A stretch of DNA of 39,342 bases. Source: Amylibacter sp. (GTDB taxonomy: Bacteria; Pseudomonadota; Alphaproteobacteria; Rhodobacterales; Rhodobacteraceae). The notes below the pieces were generated by a model that made no database searches, was not told where the DNA came from, and was given only the letters and a program-made list of their open reading frames with translations. Below are positions 1 to 7,703 of this stretch, piece after piece (within the stretch, counting starts at the first letter, position 1; each line of letters starts with the position of its first letter). Both the position numbers and the translations under genes were made by a program. The stretch lies in the NCBI GenBank assembly GCA_016764475.1, contig JAESRV010000096.1, forward strand, positions 5,067 to 44,408, read 5' to 3'.

Positions 1-249
1 GGCAAGAAGGTAAACATCCCTTCATACCGTGTGAAAGAAGGCGACGTGATTGAAGTGCGTGAAAAGTCCAAACAGATCAACATGGTGCTTGAAGCGGCTG
101 TTTCACAAGAACGCGATTTGCCAGAGTACTTGAACGTTGACCAGAACAAGAAGTCTGCAACTTTCGTGCGCACACCTGGCCTGTCAGATGTACCCTATCC
201 TGTGATGATGGAACCAAATCTGGTTGTGGAATATTACGCGAAGAACTAA
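1..249 (+). CDS. rpsD: 30S ribosomal protein S4, C-terminal part
   Basis: The frame is open from base 1, so the gene begins before the window; 82 C-terminal residues are present. S4 binds 16S rRNA and nucleates 30S assembly. The visible part includes the end of the S4 RNA-binding fold ([19 protein letters not shown]) and the family's C-terminal stretch with [11 protein letters not shown] and the terminal VVEYYAKN, typical of alphaproteobacterial S4. A terminator hairpin follows 25 bases after the stop. Nothing looks broken; the truncation is only the window edge. Confidence 0.96.
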   Translation, partial: GKKVNIPSYRVKEGDVIEVREKSKQINMVLEAAVSQERDLPEYLNVDQNKKSATFVRTPGLSDVPYPVMMEPNLVVEYYAKN

Positions 250-274
250 TCTTCGCCATTCCGTTAGAATTCTT

Positions 275-305
275 AAAGGGCTGTCCATATGGGCGGCCCT
301 TTTTC
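275..305. terminator. Shared rho-independent terminator between rpsD and the YeeE/YedE gene
   Basis: A 12-pair stem, AAAGGGCTGTCC (275-286) with GGGCGGCCCTTT (291-302), including two G-T pairs, has an ATAT loop and is followed by a T-run through 305 on the plus strand. It lies between two convergent genes. The A-rich left arm gives a T-run on the minus strand too, so it could act in both directions. Confidence 0.85.
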
Positions 306-306
306 G

Positions 307-1371
307 TTATGCGGGTAATGTGGCGGGGTATTTTTGATTGATGAAATATGAAGTGGCCACCGCCCCTACCCACATGCAAAACAGGGCAAGCCATGCGGTT
401 GCGGCAAAGATGGAACCGCCAGTGACACCGGCACCAATAGCACAACCGCCCGCCAGCATACCGCCCATGCCCATCAAGGCACCGCCTACGATGGCGCGTT
501 TCAGGTTGTCTGTGCTTTCAAAGCCTTGAAAGCGTAATTCTTTGGCGATGAAGGCAGCCATAAATGCCCCGATGAAAACGCCTGAGATCAACCCGATGTC
601 AAAATCCAAAACAGGGTTTGGAGAGGTCAAAAATATCAATGTGCGCGCTGAGGGGCCTGTGAAAGATGCGCTTTCGATTTGAACAGGATCAAAGCTTACG
701 GCGGCAAGTGCGGTGGTTAATACCCAACCAAGAGCCACCGCAAAGCCAACGCCTGAGGCCATGAATAAAACCTGCATGCCCACACGGTTTTTATAGGCAA
801 GGTAAAGTGCTAATGCCGCCGTGATCAACCCTATCCCCATGCCGCTTCCGTTGGGTAGGTGCAGCAGGTTCAACAAGTCTATATTTTGGCCGTTGGGCGT
901 AATCCAAAGCGATGCAAGCTTGCGCCTAATAGGGGCAAGCCAACCTTGCAGGGCCATTAGGGCCACCACGGCAAAGACCAGCCCTGAAATGACAGAACGC
1001 AGGTTTCCTGTGGCGGCTAGAACCAGTAATCGACCAGAACAACCGCGTGCCAAAACCATGCCGACACCAAAGATAAGCCCACCCAATATCGCCCCTGAAA
1101 AAGACCCCGTAACCGCCATCATGCGTGAAGTACTGCTGTCGAAAAGCCCCATGTATTGCGCAAGCTGTGTCCAGACAACAGCGGTAGAGAAGGTCAATAA
1201 CCAAATTGACATACGGTTACCAAGCCTGCCCGTAGCAAATTCTACCGTCGCCGCCCGCAGGCAAAACTGTGAGCGTTGGGCCGCTATACCAAAGACAATA
1301 CCCACGATCAGCCCTGCAAGGGCCGATGCCTGAGCGTCGCCCAACCATTCAACAATGGGTATTATATCCAT
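307..1371 (-). CDS. YeeE/YedE family inner-membrane sulfur-compound permease
   Basis: A 354-residue, very hydrophobic protein with about nine or ten membrane segments in two related halves. Family-defining cysteine motifs are visible: QFCLRA (C37), ARGCSGR (C111) and GGCAIGAG (C310). In studied members of this family (TsuA-type thiosulfate transporters) such cysteines line the path of thiosulfate or a related sulfur species; the substrate here is inferred only. The gene stands alone on the minus strand, convergent with rpsD and divergent from the MFS gene. An FNR-like box lies about 66 bases upstream of the start, which suggests oxygen or redox control. The Shine-Dalgarno is weak. Confidence 0.85.
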   Translation of the reverse strand: MDIIPIVEWLGDAQASALAGLIVGIVFGIAAQRSQFCLRAATVEFATGRLGNRMSIWLLTFSTAVVWTQLAQYMGLFDSSTSRMMAVTGSFSGAILGGLIFGVGMVLARGCSGRLLVLAATGNLRSVISGLVFAVVALMALQGWLAPIRRKLASLWITPNGQNIDLLNLLHLPNGSGMGIGLITAALALYLAYKNRVGMQVLFMASGVGFAVALGWVLTTALAAVSFDPVQIESASFTGPSARTLIFLTSPNPVLDFDIGLISGVFIGAFMAAFIAKELRFQGFESTDNLKRAIVGGALMGMGGMLAGGCAIGAGVTGGSIFAATAWLALFCMWVGAVATSYFINQKYPATLPA

Positions 1372-1430
1372 GACTAAATTCCGTAGATCAGTGCATTACA
1401 AGATGAGTAACATATCGCTATCTGTTTACA

Positions 1431-1444
1431 TTGATATAGATCAT
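1431..1444. promoter_or_regulatory. FNR/FnrL-type operator
   Basis: TTGAT-ATAG-ATCAT matches the FNR/Crp consensus TTGAT-N4-ATCAA in 9 of 10 defined bases. It lies between the divergent permease (start 1371) and MFS (start 1512) genes. If it acted at the usual -41.5 position for the MFS gene, transcription would start near 1479, just before the leader hairpin at 1481. The match is seen directly; binding is inferred. Confidence 0.6.
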
Positions 1445-1453
1445 ATAAATTCG

Positions 1454-1471
1454 AATACATAGATTTGTATT
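1454..1471. promoter_or_regulatory. Inverted repeat, possible operator overlapping the MFS -10 region
   Basis: AATACA-TAGATT-TGTATT is a perfect 6-base inverted repeat ten bases downstream of the FNR-like box. TGTATTTA could serve as the -10 element. A second dyad here is compatible with a repressor site, but the arms are short and AT-rich, so chance is a real alternative. Confidence 0.3.
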
Positions 1472-1480
1472 TAAGCTTGT

Positions 1481-1505
1481 ACCTACGGGATATTTCCCGT
1501 TAGGT
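1481..1505 (+). promoter_or_regulatory. Leader hairpin masking the MFS ribosome binding site
   Basis: ACCTACGGGA (1481-1490) pairs with TCCCGTTAGGT (1495-1505), giving ten pairs with one bulged T and a four-base TATT loop. The 3' arm contains the only Shine-Dalgarno-like bases (TTAGG, 1500-1504) in front of the ATG at 1512, so the folded RNA would hide the ribosome binding site. Confidence 0.5.
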
Positions 1506-1511
1506 CGCGCC

Positions 1512-2732
1512 ATGACATCCAATACAGTTTCCATCCATGACGCAGGGCATTTACCCGTCTGGCGCAGGCCCTTCACTTTGCTGGCTTTAATGGCTTTTGC
1601 CATGCCGATGGCCTTTGCCACATGGCAGGCATTGCTGAACAATTTCGTGCATGTGGTGGCAGGTTTTGATGGCCGCGATCTGGGCTGGTTACAATCCGTG
1701 CGTGAAATCCCCGGCTTTTTTGCCGTGGGTGTGATCCTTGTGGTGATGTTTATCCATGAACAGCTTTTGGCGGTGGTCAGTTTGATGTTGCTGGCGGCGA
1801 TTGTGGCCATAACAGCTTGGTTTCCCCACTTTTATGGCCTGCTGATGACTACGTTTTTGTCCAGCCTGGGCTTTCATTATTATGAGACAGTCAAGATGTC
1901 GCTGGAACTGCAATGGCTGGATAAGACAGAGGCCCCTAAAAAACTGGGCTGGTTGATCGCTATTGGGTCGGGGGCATCCTTGATCACGTACCTCACCATC
2001 ATGCTGACCTGGAAGGTTCTGGGCTGGGATTACAACACACTTTACATGATGGGCGGCGGCATCACATTTGCCATAGCCCTATATTGCGGGCTGGCATTTC
2101 CGCGTTTTGAAGGGTCCGAAATGCAGCACAAGCATATGGTGCTGCGCAAGCGGTACTGGCTGTATTATGCGTTGCAGTTTATGGCCGGTGCCAGACGGCA
2201 GATATTTATTGTTTTCGCGGCCTTCATGATGGTAGAACGCTTTGGTTTTGAAGTGCATGAGGTCACGGCCCTTTTCCTGATCAACTTTATCGCCAACATG
2301 TTTTTCGCGCCCTTGATGGGCGGCATGGTTTCGAAATACGGCGAACGCAAAGCCCTGGCGTTTGAATATGTCGGCCTGATCATCGTGTTCTTGGCTTACA
2401 CAGGCGTTTATGTTTTTGGTTGGGGTGTGGTTTTGGCGGCGGGGCTTTATGTGCTGGATCATCTATTTTTCGCCTTGGCTTTGGCACAAAAAACCTACTT
2501 GCAGAAAATCGCTGACCCCAAGGATATTGCACCCACTGCGGCGGTCGCTTTTACCATCAATCACATCGGTGCGGTCGTTTTACCTGCCTTGCTGGGCTAT
2601 GTCTGGCTGGTTTCACCTGCTGCCGTGTTTGGGGTTGCAACCGCGATGGCATGCGTCTCTCTTATTCTAGCCCTTATGATCCCAAGGCATCCTGAAAAGG
2701 GCAATGAAACAATTTTCGCGGGGCGGAATTAA
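1512..2732 (+). CDS. Major facilitator superfamily transporter
   Basis: A 406-residue integral membrane protein with about 12 hydrophobic segments and a central loop around residue 200 (FPRFEGSEMQHKH) separating two six-helix halves, as in MFS carriers. The short loop with VSKYGERKAL in the second half resembles the conserved MFS loop between helices 8 and 9. I cannot assign a substrate. The ATG at 1512 has a weak Shine-Dalgarno (AGG) buried in a leader hairpin. The gene is followed directly by a MATE-type pump whose longest reading frame overlaps its 3' end, so the two are probably co-transcribed. The upstream region holds an FNR-like box. Confidence 0.8.
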   Translation: MTSNTVSIHDAGHLPVWRRPFTLLALMAFAMPMAFATWQALLNNFVHVVAGFDGRDLGWLQSVREIPGFFAVGVILVVMFIHEQLLAVVSLMLLAAIVAITAWFPHFYGLLMTTFLSSLGFHYYETVKMSLELQWLDKTEAPKKLGWLIAIGSGASLITYLTIMLTWKVLGWDYNTLYMMGGGITFAIALYCGLAFPRFEGSEMQHKHMVLRKRYWLYYALQFMAGARRQIFIVFAAFMMVERFGFEVHEVTALFLINFIANMFFAPLMGGMVSKYGERKALAFEYVGLIIVFLAYTGVYVFGWGVVLAAGLYVLDHLFFALALAQKTYLQKIADPKDIAPTAAVAFTINHIGAVVLPALLGYVWLVSPAAVFGVATAMACVSLILALMIPRHPEKGNETIFAGRN

Positions 2733-2736
2733 GCGG

Positions 2737-4107
2737 ATGGCAGGGCAAACACAAGCCCGTTTTTTGACAGGCTCAACCATGCGCCACGTGGCGGTGATGA
2801 CCTTGACGGGGATGATTGGCCTGACGTTCCTGTTCGTGGCCGATGCGGCCACGATCTTCTGGGTATCGTTTCTGGATGATGAACGGTTTATGGCCGCCCT
2901 TGGCTTTGCCTGGACAGTTCAGTTTTTTACCCTGTCCACAAGTATCGGCTTCATGATTGCCGGCACGGCGATGGTGTCAAAATCATTGGGGCAGGGGAAC
3001 CGTGCCAATGCGCGCGAACAGGCGACGACCGCTTTAATGATCGGCATTGGTATTCAAACGATTACGGCCATTTTGATCGTCTATTATCGCCGTGAACTGC
3101 TGGCCTTTGCTGGGGCAAAGGGGGATGTTTTAGAGATTGCCAGCCAGTTTTTGATGATCGTGGTACCGTCTTTACTATTTATCATAACCGGGATGATTGC
3201 ATCATCTGTATTACGCGCTGAGGGCGATGCAAGACGCGCCATGCTGGTAACGCTTTTGGTTGGTGTGCTGACTATGATCATTGATCCCTTCTTGATCTTA
3301 TGGATGGGTCTTGGGGTGAACGGGGCCGCGTGGGGCATCGTGATTTCGCGATTTGCCTCAGCATGTCTGGGCTTGTATTTCGTGATCAAAACCCATGATT
3401 TATTGGCACCCCCAAGTGTACTGCTTATAAAACGCTGGGGCATACCATTTTTCATTATCGCGATACCGGCCTTGATGACACAGCTGTCGTCGCCTTTTGG
3501 CAATTACCTGATCACCCGCATTCTGTCAGAGTATGGTGAAAGCGCCATTGCGGGGTGGGCGGTTCTGGGCCGCATTATTGTGTTGACCTTTGGCGGTATT
3601 TTTTCCCTTTCAGGGGCTATTGGCGGCATTATCGGGCAAAATTATGGGGCGGGAAATTTTGATCGCATTCGCATGGCTTACCGCGATGCATTGCTGTTCA
3701 GCCTTGGCTATGTGCTGGTCGCATGGGCCTTGATTGCAGCGGCAACAGGGCCGATTATCAGCCTGTTTAGTTTAAGCGAAGAAGCGGCGTCAGTGGTAAA
3801 GGCTTTCACTTACGTGTCCGCAGGTGGCTTTGTGTTTGCAGGCGCACTTTACGTTTCAAACGCCTCATTCAACAATTTGGGGCGCCCGATATATTCCACC
3901 ATGTTCAACTGGCTGAAAGACGGTGTTTTGATGTGGCCTTTGTGCATCGTGATGGGCGGCTATTTCGCAGCCCCTGGTGTTGTCTACGGTCAAGGAATCG
4001 CATGGGCGATCGCTGGCATTGCGGCCACTATTGTCGGATGGCGTTTTATCAGTAACGTTGAAGCGAGCGATAAAGCTAAAGCTGGACAGAGTGCCCGATT
4101 GCGCTAA
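2737..4107 (+). CDS. MATE family multidrug/cation antiporter
   Basis: About 456 residues with 12 membrane segments and the MATE layout: repeated [13 protein letters not shown]- and [16 protein letters not shown]-like stretches mark the two halves. MATE pumps export drugs or metabolites in exchange for Na+ or H+; the substrate here is unknown. An ATG at 2704 would overlap the MFS gene by 29 bases. I prefer the ATG at 2737, just after the MFS stop, because the sequence that follows ([13 protein letters not shown]) has the usual length before the first membrane helix. Transport genes in tandem suggest a small export operon. Confidence 0.85.
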   Translation: MAGQTQARFLTGSTMRHVAVMTLTGMIGLTFLFVADAATIFWVSFLDDERFMAALGFAWTVQFFTLSTSIGFMIAGTAMVSKSLGQGNRANAREQATTALMIGIGIQTITAILIVYYRRELLAFAGAKGDVLEIASQFLMIVVPSLLFIITGMIASSVLRAEGDARRAMLVTLLVGVLTMIIDPFLILWMGLGVNGAAWGIVISRFASACLGLYFVIKTHDLLAPPSVLLIKRWGIPFFIIAIPALMTQLSSPFGNYLITRILSEYGESAIAGWAVLGRIIVLTFGGIFSLSGAIGGIIGQNYGAGNFDRIRMAYRDALLFSLGYVLVAWALIAAATGPIISLFSLSEEAASVVKAFTYVSAGGFVFAGALYVSNASFNNLGRPIYSTMFNWLKDGVLMWPLCIVMGGYFAAPGVVYGQGIAWAIAGIAATIVGWRFISNVEASDKAKAGQSARLR

Positions 4108-4136
4108 GGTTTATTCATCATATTGGAGTACCCCCC

Positions 4137-4781
4137 ATGTTTTTTAAACGCCCTGTAGAAATTCCCAGCCAATCACAAGCTTTAGAAGGTCGTGATACAG
4201 CCATTCCAACGGCTGAAACCCATTTCGTAAATGGCCGCCCGTTAAAGGGCGATCTGCCCGATGGGTTCGAGACGATTATCTTAGGCATGGGATGTTTTTG
4301 GGGTGTTGAACAGATGTTCTGGGGGCTGGATGGTGTCTGGATGACCGCTGTTGGCTATGCGGCAGGCCATACCCCGAACGCAACTTACGAAGAGGTTTGC
4401 ACAGGAAAAACGGGGCATAATGAGGTTGTATTGATCTGTTATGATCCGCAGATTATTGCTATTGATGATCTGTTAAAGGTGTTTTGGGAAAATCATGATC
4501 CTACCCAAGGAATGCGTCAAGGGAATGATCGCGGCACGCAATACCGATCGGGTATTTATACGTATTCAGATGCACAAGAAAAGGCGGTAAAAGACAGCCT
4601 GGCGGCGTTTCAGGCACAGCTTTCGGCCAAAGGTTTTGGCGCGATCACAACCGAGGTTTTGCCCGCACCAGAGTTCTATTATGCAGAAGAGCCCCACCAG
4701 CAATATCTGGCGAAAAACCCGTCAGGCTATTGCGGGCTAAAAGGAACAGGTGTGAGTTGCCCAATAGGCCTGAACGCTTGA
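4137..4781 (+). CDS. msrA: Peptide-methionine (S)-S-oxide reductase A
   Basis: Repairs oxidised methionine (S-sulfoxide epimer) in proteins, using thioredoxin for recycling. The 214-residue protein has the catalytic motif GCFWG with nucleophile C53, the downstream GYAAG and [19 protein letters not shown] block, and C-terminal resolving cysteines in [13 protein letters not shown] (C199 and C208). The arrangement matches the long three-cysteine E. coli-type enzyme. The start has a good Shine-Dalgarno (GGAG) before a C-run. The gene lies 29 bases after the MATE gene and 52 bases before prmA. Confidence 0.96.
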   Translation: MFFKRPVEIPSQSQALEGRDTAIPTAETHFVNGRPLKGDLPDGFETIILGMGCFWGVEQMFWGLDGVWMTAVGYAAGHTPNATYEEVCTGKTGHNEVVLICYDPQIIAIDDLLKVFWENHDPTQGMRQGNDRGTQYRSGIYTYSDAQEKAVKDSLAAFQAQLSAKGFGAITTEVLPAPEFYYAEEPHQQYLAKNPSGYCGLKGTGVSCPIGLNA

Positions 4782-4833
4782 CGCCGTGGGTTTGCTAGCC
4801 TATCCGCGCGGGTAAACTACATTGGAAACCCCC

Positions 4834-5703
4834 ATGCCAACCTATACTGCCCTGACGACACTTACCGATAAACCTGCCGCTGAAACAATGGCCGCGATGT
4901 TGGAAAACATGTCGCCTGAGCCTTATGGCGTGGGCGTGTTTGAAACCGAAGACGGTTCGGGCATGTTCGAAGTAGGCGGTTTTTTTCTGGAAAAACCCGA
5001 CGAGGTGGGATTAGCCCTGATTGCAGCCACTGCGAACGCCAAGCCTTTTTCCGTGTCCGAAGTACCTGATAAAGACTGGGTTGCCGAAGTGCGCCGTGAA
5101 CTGGCCCCCATTCGGGCAGGGCGGTTTTTTCTATATGGCAGCCATGATGCGGATAAAATACCTGACGATTGTGTGCCAATGCTGATTGAAGCGGCAATGG
5201 CCTTTGGCACGGGCCACCACGGCACCACGCAAGGCTGTTTGACCGCCCTTGATAAGCTGGCTGTTGCAGGGTTTTCACCGAAAAATGTTGCCGATATTGG
5301 CTGTGGCACCGCCGTTCTGGCAATGGGGGCAGCCAAGTTATGGGATGTGCCGATCATTGCAGGCGATATTGATGAGGTTGCTACGGATACCGCAACGGCA
5401 AACCTTGCCTGCAATGATCTGGTTGGTCGCGTTGAAGTAGTGACCTGTGCAGGGTTTGACCATCCAAGCTTACGCAGGGAATCGCCATATGATTTGATTT
5501 TGGCAAATATCCTTAAAGGCCCACTGATTGCACTTGCCCCGGATATGGGCGGGTCATGCTGTTCCAAGGGGTACACTATCTTGTCAGGAATTTTGAATGA
5601 ACAGGCAGACGAAGTCTCTGAAAAATATCAAGAAAATGAATTTATTGAAACAGACCGCTTGATCATCGGCGAATGGACAACACTGACTTTGCAAAAAAAA
5701 TGA
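4834..5703 (+). CDS. prmA: Ribosomal protein L11 methyltransferase
   Basis: An S-adenosylmethionine-dependent enzyme that trimethylates ribosomal protein L11. Visible are the PrmA signature AFGTGHHGTTQGCL, the SAM-binding glycine motif DIGCGTAVLAMGA, the acidic strand-2 end AGDIDEVA and the catalytic-loop motif NILKGPLIALAPD. Length is 289 residues, usual for the family. A TTG at 4822 extends the frame by four residues, but the ATG at 4834 has GGAAA 6-10 bases upstream and gives a typical N-terminus, so I use it. Same direction as msrA. Confidence 0.94.
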   Translation: MPTYTALTTLTDKPAAETMAAMLENMSPEPYGVGVFETEDGSGMFEVGGFFLEKPDEVGLALIAATANAKPFSVSEVPDKDWVAEVRRELAPIRAGRFFLYGSHDADKIPDDCVPMLIEAAMAFGTGHHGTTQGCLTALDKLAVAGFSPKNVADIGCGTAVLAMGAAKLWDVPIIAGDIDEVATDTATANLACNDLVGRVEVVTCAGFDHPSLRRESPYDLILANILKGPLIALAPDMGGSCCSKGYTILSGILNEQADEVSEKYQENEFIETDRLIIGEWTTLTLQKK

Positions 5704-5784
5704 CATAATTCAGTCAGGCTTATGCCATAATTTTATGCTTTAAGAACACAATTCTATAAATTTCTGTAGCAAAGAGTATTGATT

Positions 5785-6159
5785 ATGTCAGACGTTCAAA
5801 TGGATAACTTCCGATCCCGGGTGGATCGCATTACTAGTGGCCCACAAAAAGGCAGTCGCACGTTTAAGCGCGACAGGTTTGGTGTGATTATCATGCCAAA
5901 AGTGAAGCAAGAGCGCTTCAAATGGATGACGATTGTGCGGCCATTATTCCTGCTGTATATATCATTTGCAGTTTTCAAAGCGGTGCTGATTTATAACTCT
6001 GATCAAAATGATTATGTGCAGGTTATTGCAAACCTAGAAGCGGGCGACAGCAAGTCGAAAATTGTAGCTTTCACAATGTCACCCGGATATTTCACAGAAC
6101 CACTTGGTGTGTTTGTTTCTGGCGTTGCAAATCAAATAAATGAAGCACAAACGAAATAA
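5785..6159 (+). CDS. Small single-pass membrane protein of unknown function
   Basis: A 124-residue protein that I do not recognise. A basic N-terminal half (about residues 1-50, rich in K and R) precedes one clear membrane helix (WMTIVRPLFLLYISFAVFKAV), then a short presumably periplasmic tail with no cysteines. TTG-ATT precedes the ATG at 5785; the ATG is the likelier start. The positive-inside rule predicts N-terminus in, C-terminus out. It stands between prmA and the convergent DUF1127 array, followed by a weak hairpin. Taxon-restricted conservation is likely but not testable here. Confidence 0.65.
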   Translation: MSDVQMDNFRSRVDRITSGPQKGSRTFKRDRFGVIIMPKVKQERFKWMTIVRPLFLLYISFAVFKAVLIYNSDQNDYVQVIANLEAGDSKSKIVAFTMSPGYFTEPLGVFVSGVANQINEAQTK

Positions 6160-6180
6160 GCCGCCCAGAATGGACGGCTT
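6158..6180. terminator. Hairpin between convergent units
   Basis: AAGCCGCCC (6158-6166) pairs with GGACGGCTT (6172-6180) around AGAAT, with one mismatch. It overlaps the stop codon of the small membrane protein gene. Neither strand has a long T-run (minus strand: TTATTTCG), so termination strength is uncertain. Confidence 0.5.
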
Positions 6181-6204
6181 AATCCTGCGTTAAAATGTAT
6201 ATTC

Positions 6205-6423
6205 TTAGAAGTTGAAGAAACCGGTGTTCAGGTTTTCTACATCAGCACGTGTAATACCGATGTCGTCCAGTTCGCGCACAGACAAAGCACTTAGCTCTTT
6301 GTATGTTGCGCGTTTTGCATTCCATGCAACAAAGTTGTTTTTGATAGCTTCAAGTGCTTTGACTGCGCGGTAAGTTGTGATTGCACCAAAGGGTGCTGTT
6401 TTAGTTGTGTTTACGAAAGCCAT
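6205..6423 (-). CDS. DUF1127 small protein, copy 1 of 3
   Basis: A 72-residue protein starting at ATG 6423, chosen for the AAGGATT Shine-Dalgarno; the frame also opens at 6489. The N-terminal half shares NTTKTAPFGAITTYRAVKAL with its two neighbours, and the C-terminal half is the DUF1127 (YjiS-like) motif LSVRELDDIGITRADV. Proteins of this family in Rhodobacter and Agrobacterium are small, basic and linked to stress responses and RNA metabolism; that role is inferred here. It is the promoter-distal copy of the array. A hairpin GGTC-TTTT-GACC lies 19 bases upstream of the start. Confidence 0.85.
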   Translation of the reverse strand: MAFVNTTKTAPFGAITTYRAVKALEAIKNNFVAWNAKRATYKELSALSVRELDDIGITRADVENLNTGFFNF

Positions 6424-6442
6424 GGGGCTAATCCTTGAAAGT

Positions 6443-6454
6443 GGTCTTTTGACC
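6443..6454 (-). promoter_or_regulatory. Leader hairpin of DUF1127 copy 1
   Basis: GGTC-TTTT-GACC, 19 bases upstream of the start codon. It corresponds in place and sequence to the hairpins before copies 2 and 3. Confidence 0.45.
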
Positions 6455-6469
6455 GAGGTGTAAAGATAA

Positions 6470-6497
6470 ATGGTAGATTGCCGAAACAACCTACCAT
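6470..6497 (-). terminator. Hairpin between DUF1127 copies 2 and 1
   Basis: On the minus strand ATGGTAG and CTACCAT form a 7-pair stem with a 14-base loop, followed by TTATCTTT. It could be a weak terminator or processing site separating copy 1 from copies 2 and 3. Confidence 0.35.
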
Positions 6498-6517
6498 CAT
6501 TTCATGTGTGTAAGATT

Positions 6518-6733
6518 TTAGTGGTAAAGACCTGTGTACAGGTTTTTAGTATCGCCATAAGCCAAACCAATGTCATCCAGACCGCGCACAGATAATGCGT
6601 TCAGTTGTTTGTTTGATTTGCGGTCTTTATTCCATGCGGAAAGGCTGTTCAGGGCAGTCTCGACTGCGCTGATTGCGCGGTAAGCTGCGATTGCGCCGAA
6701 TGGAGCTGCTGTTGTTGTGTTTACGTGTGCCAT
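6518..6733 (-). CDS. DUF1127 small protein, copy 2 of 3
   Basis: A 71-residue paralog of its neighbours, with the same N-terminal block (NTTTAAPFGAIAAYRAISAVE) and a DUF1127 C-terminus (LNALSVRGLDDIGLAYGD). In RGLDDIG a glycine replaces the glutamate of copy 1. The ATG at 6733 follows AAGGATTAAATCC, a leader nearly identical to that of copy 1. The leader hairpin GGTC-AGAAA-GACC ends 24 bases upstream and overlaps the stop codon of copy 3, so the copies may be translated from one messenger. Function is not established from sequence. Confidence 0.85.
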   Translation of the reverse strand: MAHVNTTTAAPFGAIAAYRAISAVETALNSLSAWNKDRKSNKQLNALSVRGLDDIGLAYGDTKNLYTGLYH

Positions 6734-6757
6734 GGATTTAATCCTTGAAAAATGTGG

Positions 6758-6770
6758 GGTCAGAAAGACC
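6758..6770 (-). promoter_or_regulatory. Leader hairpin of DUF1127 copy 2
   Basis: GGTC-AGAAA-GACC on the plus strand (same stem on the minus strand), 24 bases before the start of copy 2. It overlaps the stop codon of copy 3 (6760-6762). Confidence 0.45.
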
Positions 6771-6963
6771 GTGATTTCAATTTTGCGTCAGAAAGACCTA
6801 TGTCTTCCAGCTCATGCACTGTCAGTGCGTTTAGCTGTTTGAATGTTACGCGTTTGGCATTCCATGCTATAAGACTGGATAAAACAGTCTCCACAGCGTT
6901 GATTGCTCGGTAAGTTGCTATTGCGCCAAAAGGTGCGGTGTTTGTTAGGTTCATTGTAGACAT
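6760..6963 (-). CDS. DUF1127 small protein, copy 3 of 3 (promoter-proximal)
   Basis: A 67-residue paralog with the shared NTAPFGAIATYRAINAVE block and a DUF1127 tail (LNALTVHELEDIGLSDAKL). It ends a few residues earlier than the other copies. The ATG at 6963 follows AAAGGATAAAGCA; an internal ATG at 6954 is less well placed. It is the first gene of the array, so the array promoter should lie between 7000 and about 7150, on the strand opposite to ruvC. I see no confident sigma consensus there. Confidence 0.82.
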   Translation of the reverse strand: MSTMNLTNTAPFGAIATYRAINAVETVLSSLIAWNAKRVTFKQLNALTVHELEDIGLSDAKLKSRSF

Positions 6964-6985
6964 TGCTTTATCCTTTCTTGGGGTT

Positions 6986-6999
6986 GGTCGAAAGCGACC
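6986..6999 (-). promoter_or_regulatory. Leader hairpin of DUF1127 copy 3
   Basis: GGTCG-AAAG-CGACC, a 5-pair stem 22 bases upstream of the start of copy 3. It is the strongest of the three similar leader hairpins. Confidence 0.5.
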
Positions 7000-7190
7000 G
7001 TTGTTTCATAAGCTGCATGTAGGCTTGCCGATACCACATTACAATTGCGATTTTCGCATACCTGAAATGATAGTTTTGCATGTCATATTAGCGACATATT
7101 TAAGGTCGTTTTCGTTAAGATTCCATAAAGACACTTGGCTAATGTTCTTGTTTCGTGCTAATGGTGGTTCAGGCAAGAAACAGGAACGAT

Positions 7191-7703
7191 ATGCGTGTAA
7201 TAGGAATTGATCCGGGTTTGCGAAACATGGGGTGGGGTATCGTGGATGTCACGGGCACTAAATGTAGTCATGTGGCGAACGGTGTTTGTAAATCTGTTGG
7301 CACGGACTTGGCTGAAAGATTGCTAAGCCTGCATGAACAGTTAACGCAGGTTTTAGATGATTTTAAGCCCGATACTGCGGCTGTTGAAAAGGTTTTCGTC
7401 AATAAAGACGGGGCAGGAACGCTGAAATTAGGTCAGGCACGGGCAATTTCGCTATTGGTGCCAGCACAATTCGGGCTGACCGTTGGCGAATATGCTGCCA
7501 ATACGGTGAAAAAAGTTGTGGTTGGCGTGGGTCATGCGGATAAGCGGCAGGTGGGCCATATGGTGCGATTGCAACTACCGGGGGTAAATATCGCAAATGC
7601 GGATGCGGCAGATGCTTTGGCGATTGCGCTTTGTCATGCCCATCACACACAATTTTCCAACCGTTTGGATGCCGCCATTGCCAAAGCGGGGGCGGCAGCA
7701 TGA
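7191..7703 (+). CDS. ruvC: Crossover junction endodeoxyribonuclease RuvC
   Basis: Cuts Holliday junctions symmetrically during recombination and fork repair, together with RuvAB. The 170-residue protein keeps all four catalytic acids: D7 (IGIDPGLRN), E66 (VEKVF), D138 and D141 ([11 protein letters not shown]). The frame opens further upstream at a GTG (7155), but ATG 7191, with AGGAACG just before it, gives the canonical N-terminus. Its stop overlaps the ruvA start in ATGA, so the two are translationally coupled. First gene of the ruv operon. Confidence 0.97.
   Translation: MRVIGIDPGLRNMGWGIVDVTGTKCSHVANGVCKSVGTDLAERLLSLHEQLTQVLDDFKPDTAAVEKVFVNKDGAGTLKLGQARAISLLVPAQFGLTVGEYAANTVKKVVVGVGHADKRQVGHMVRLQLPGVNIANADAADALAIALCHAHHTQFSNRLDAAIAKAGAAA

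Noticed and set aside
821-1333. A 170-residue plus-strand ORF inside the YeeE/YedE gene
   Set aside because: Antisense shadow of a membrane protein gene with clear family motifs.
4923-5576. A 217-residue minus-strand ORF inside prmA
   Set aside because: Fully antisense to a well-supported gene and with a composition typical of a shadow frame.
6160-7190. Homolog of the Rhodobacter CcsR small RNAs that accompany a DUF1127 gene
   Set aside because: I looked for the CCTCCTCCC-type loop motif on both strands around the array and did not see it; only the GGTC/GACC stems are present.
6938-7210. A 90-residue plus-strand ORF over the ruvC leader
   Set aside because: It starts inside the DUF1127 copy 3 start region antisense to it, overlaps ruvC in another frame, and has no ribosome binding site.
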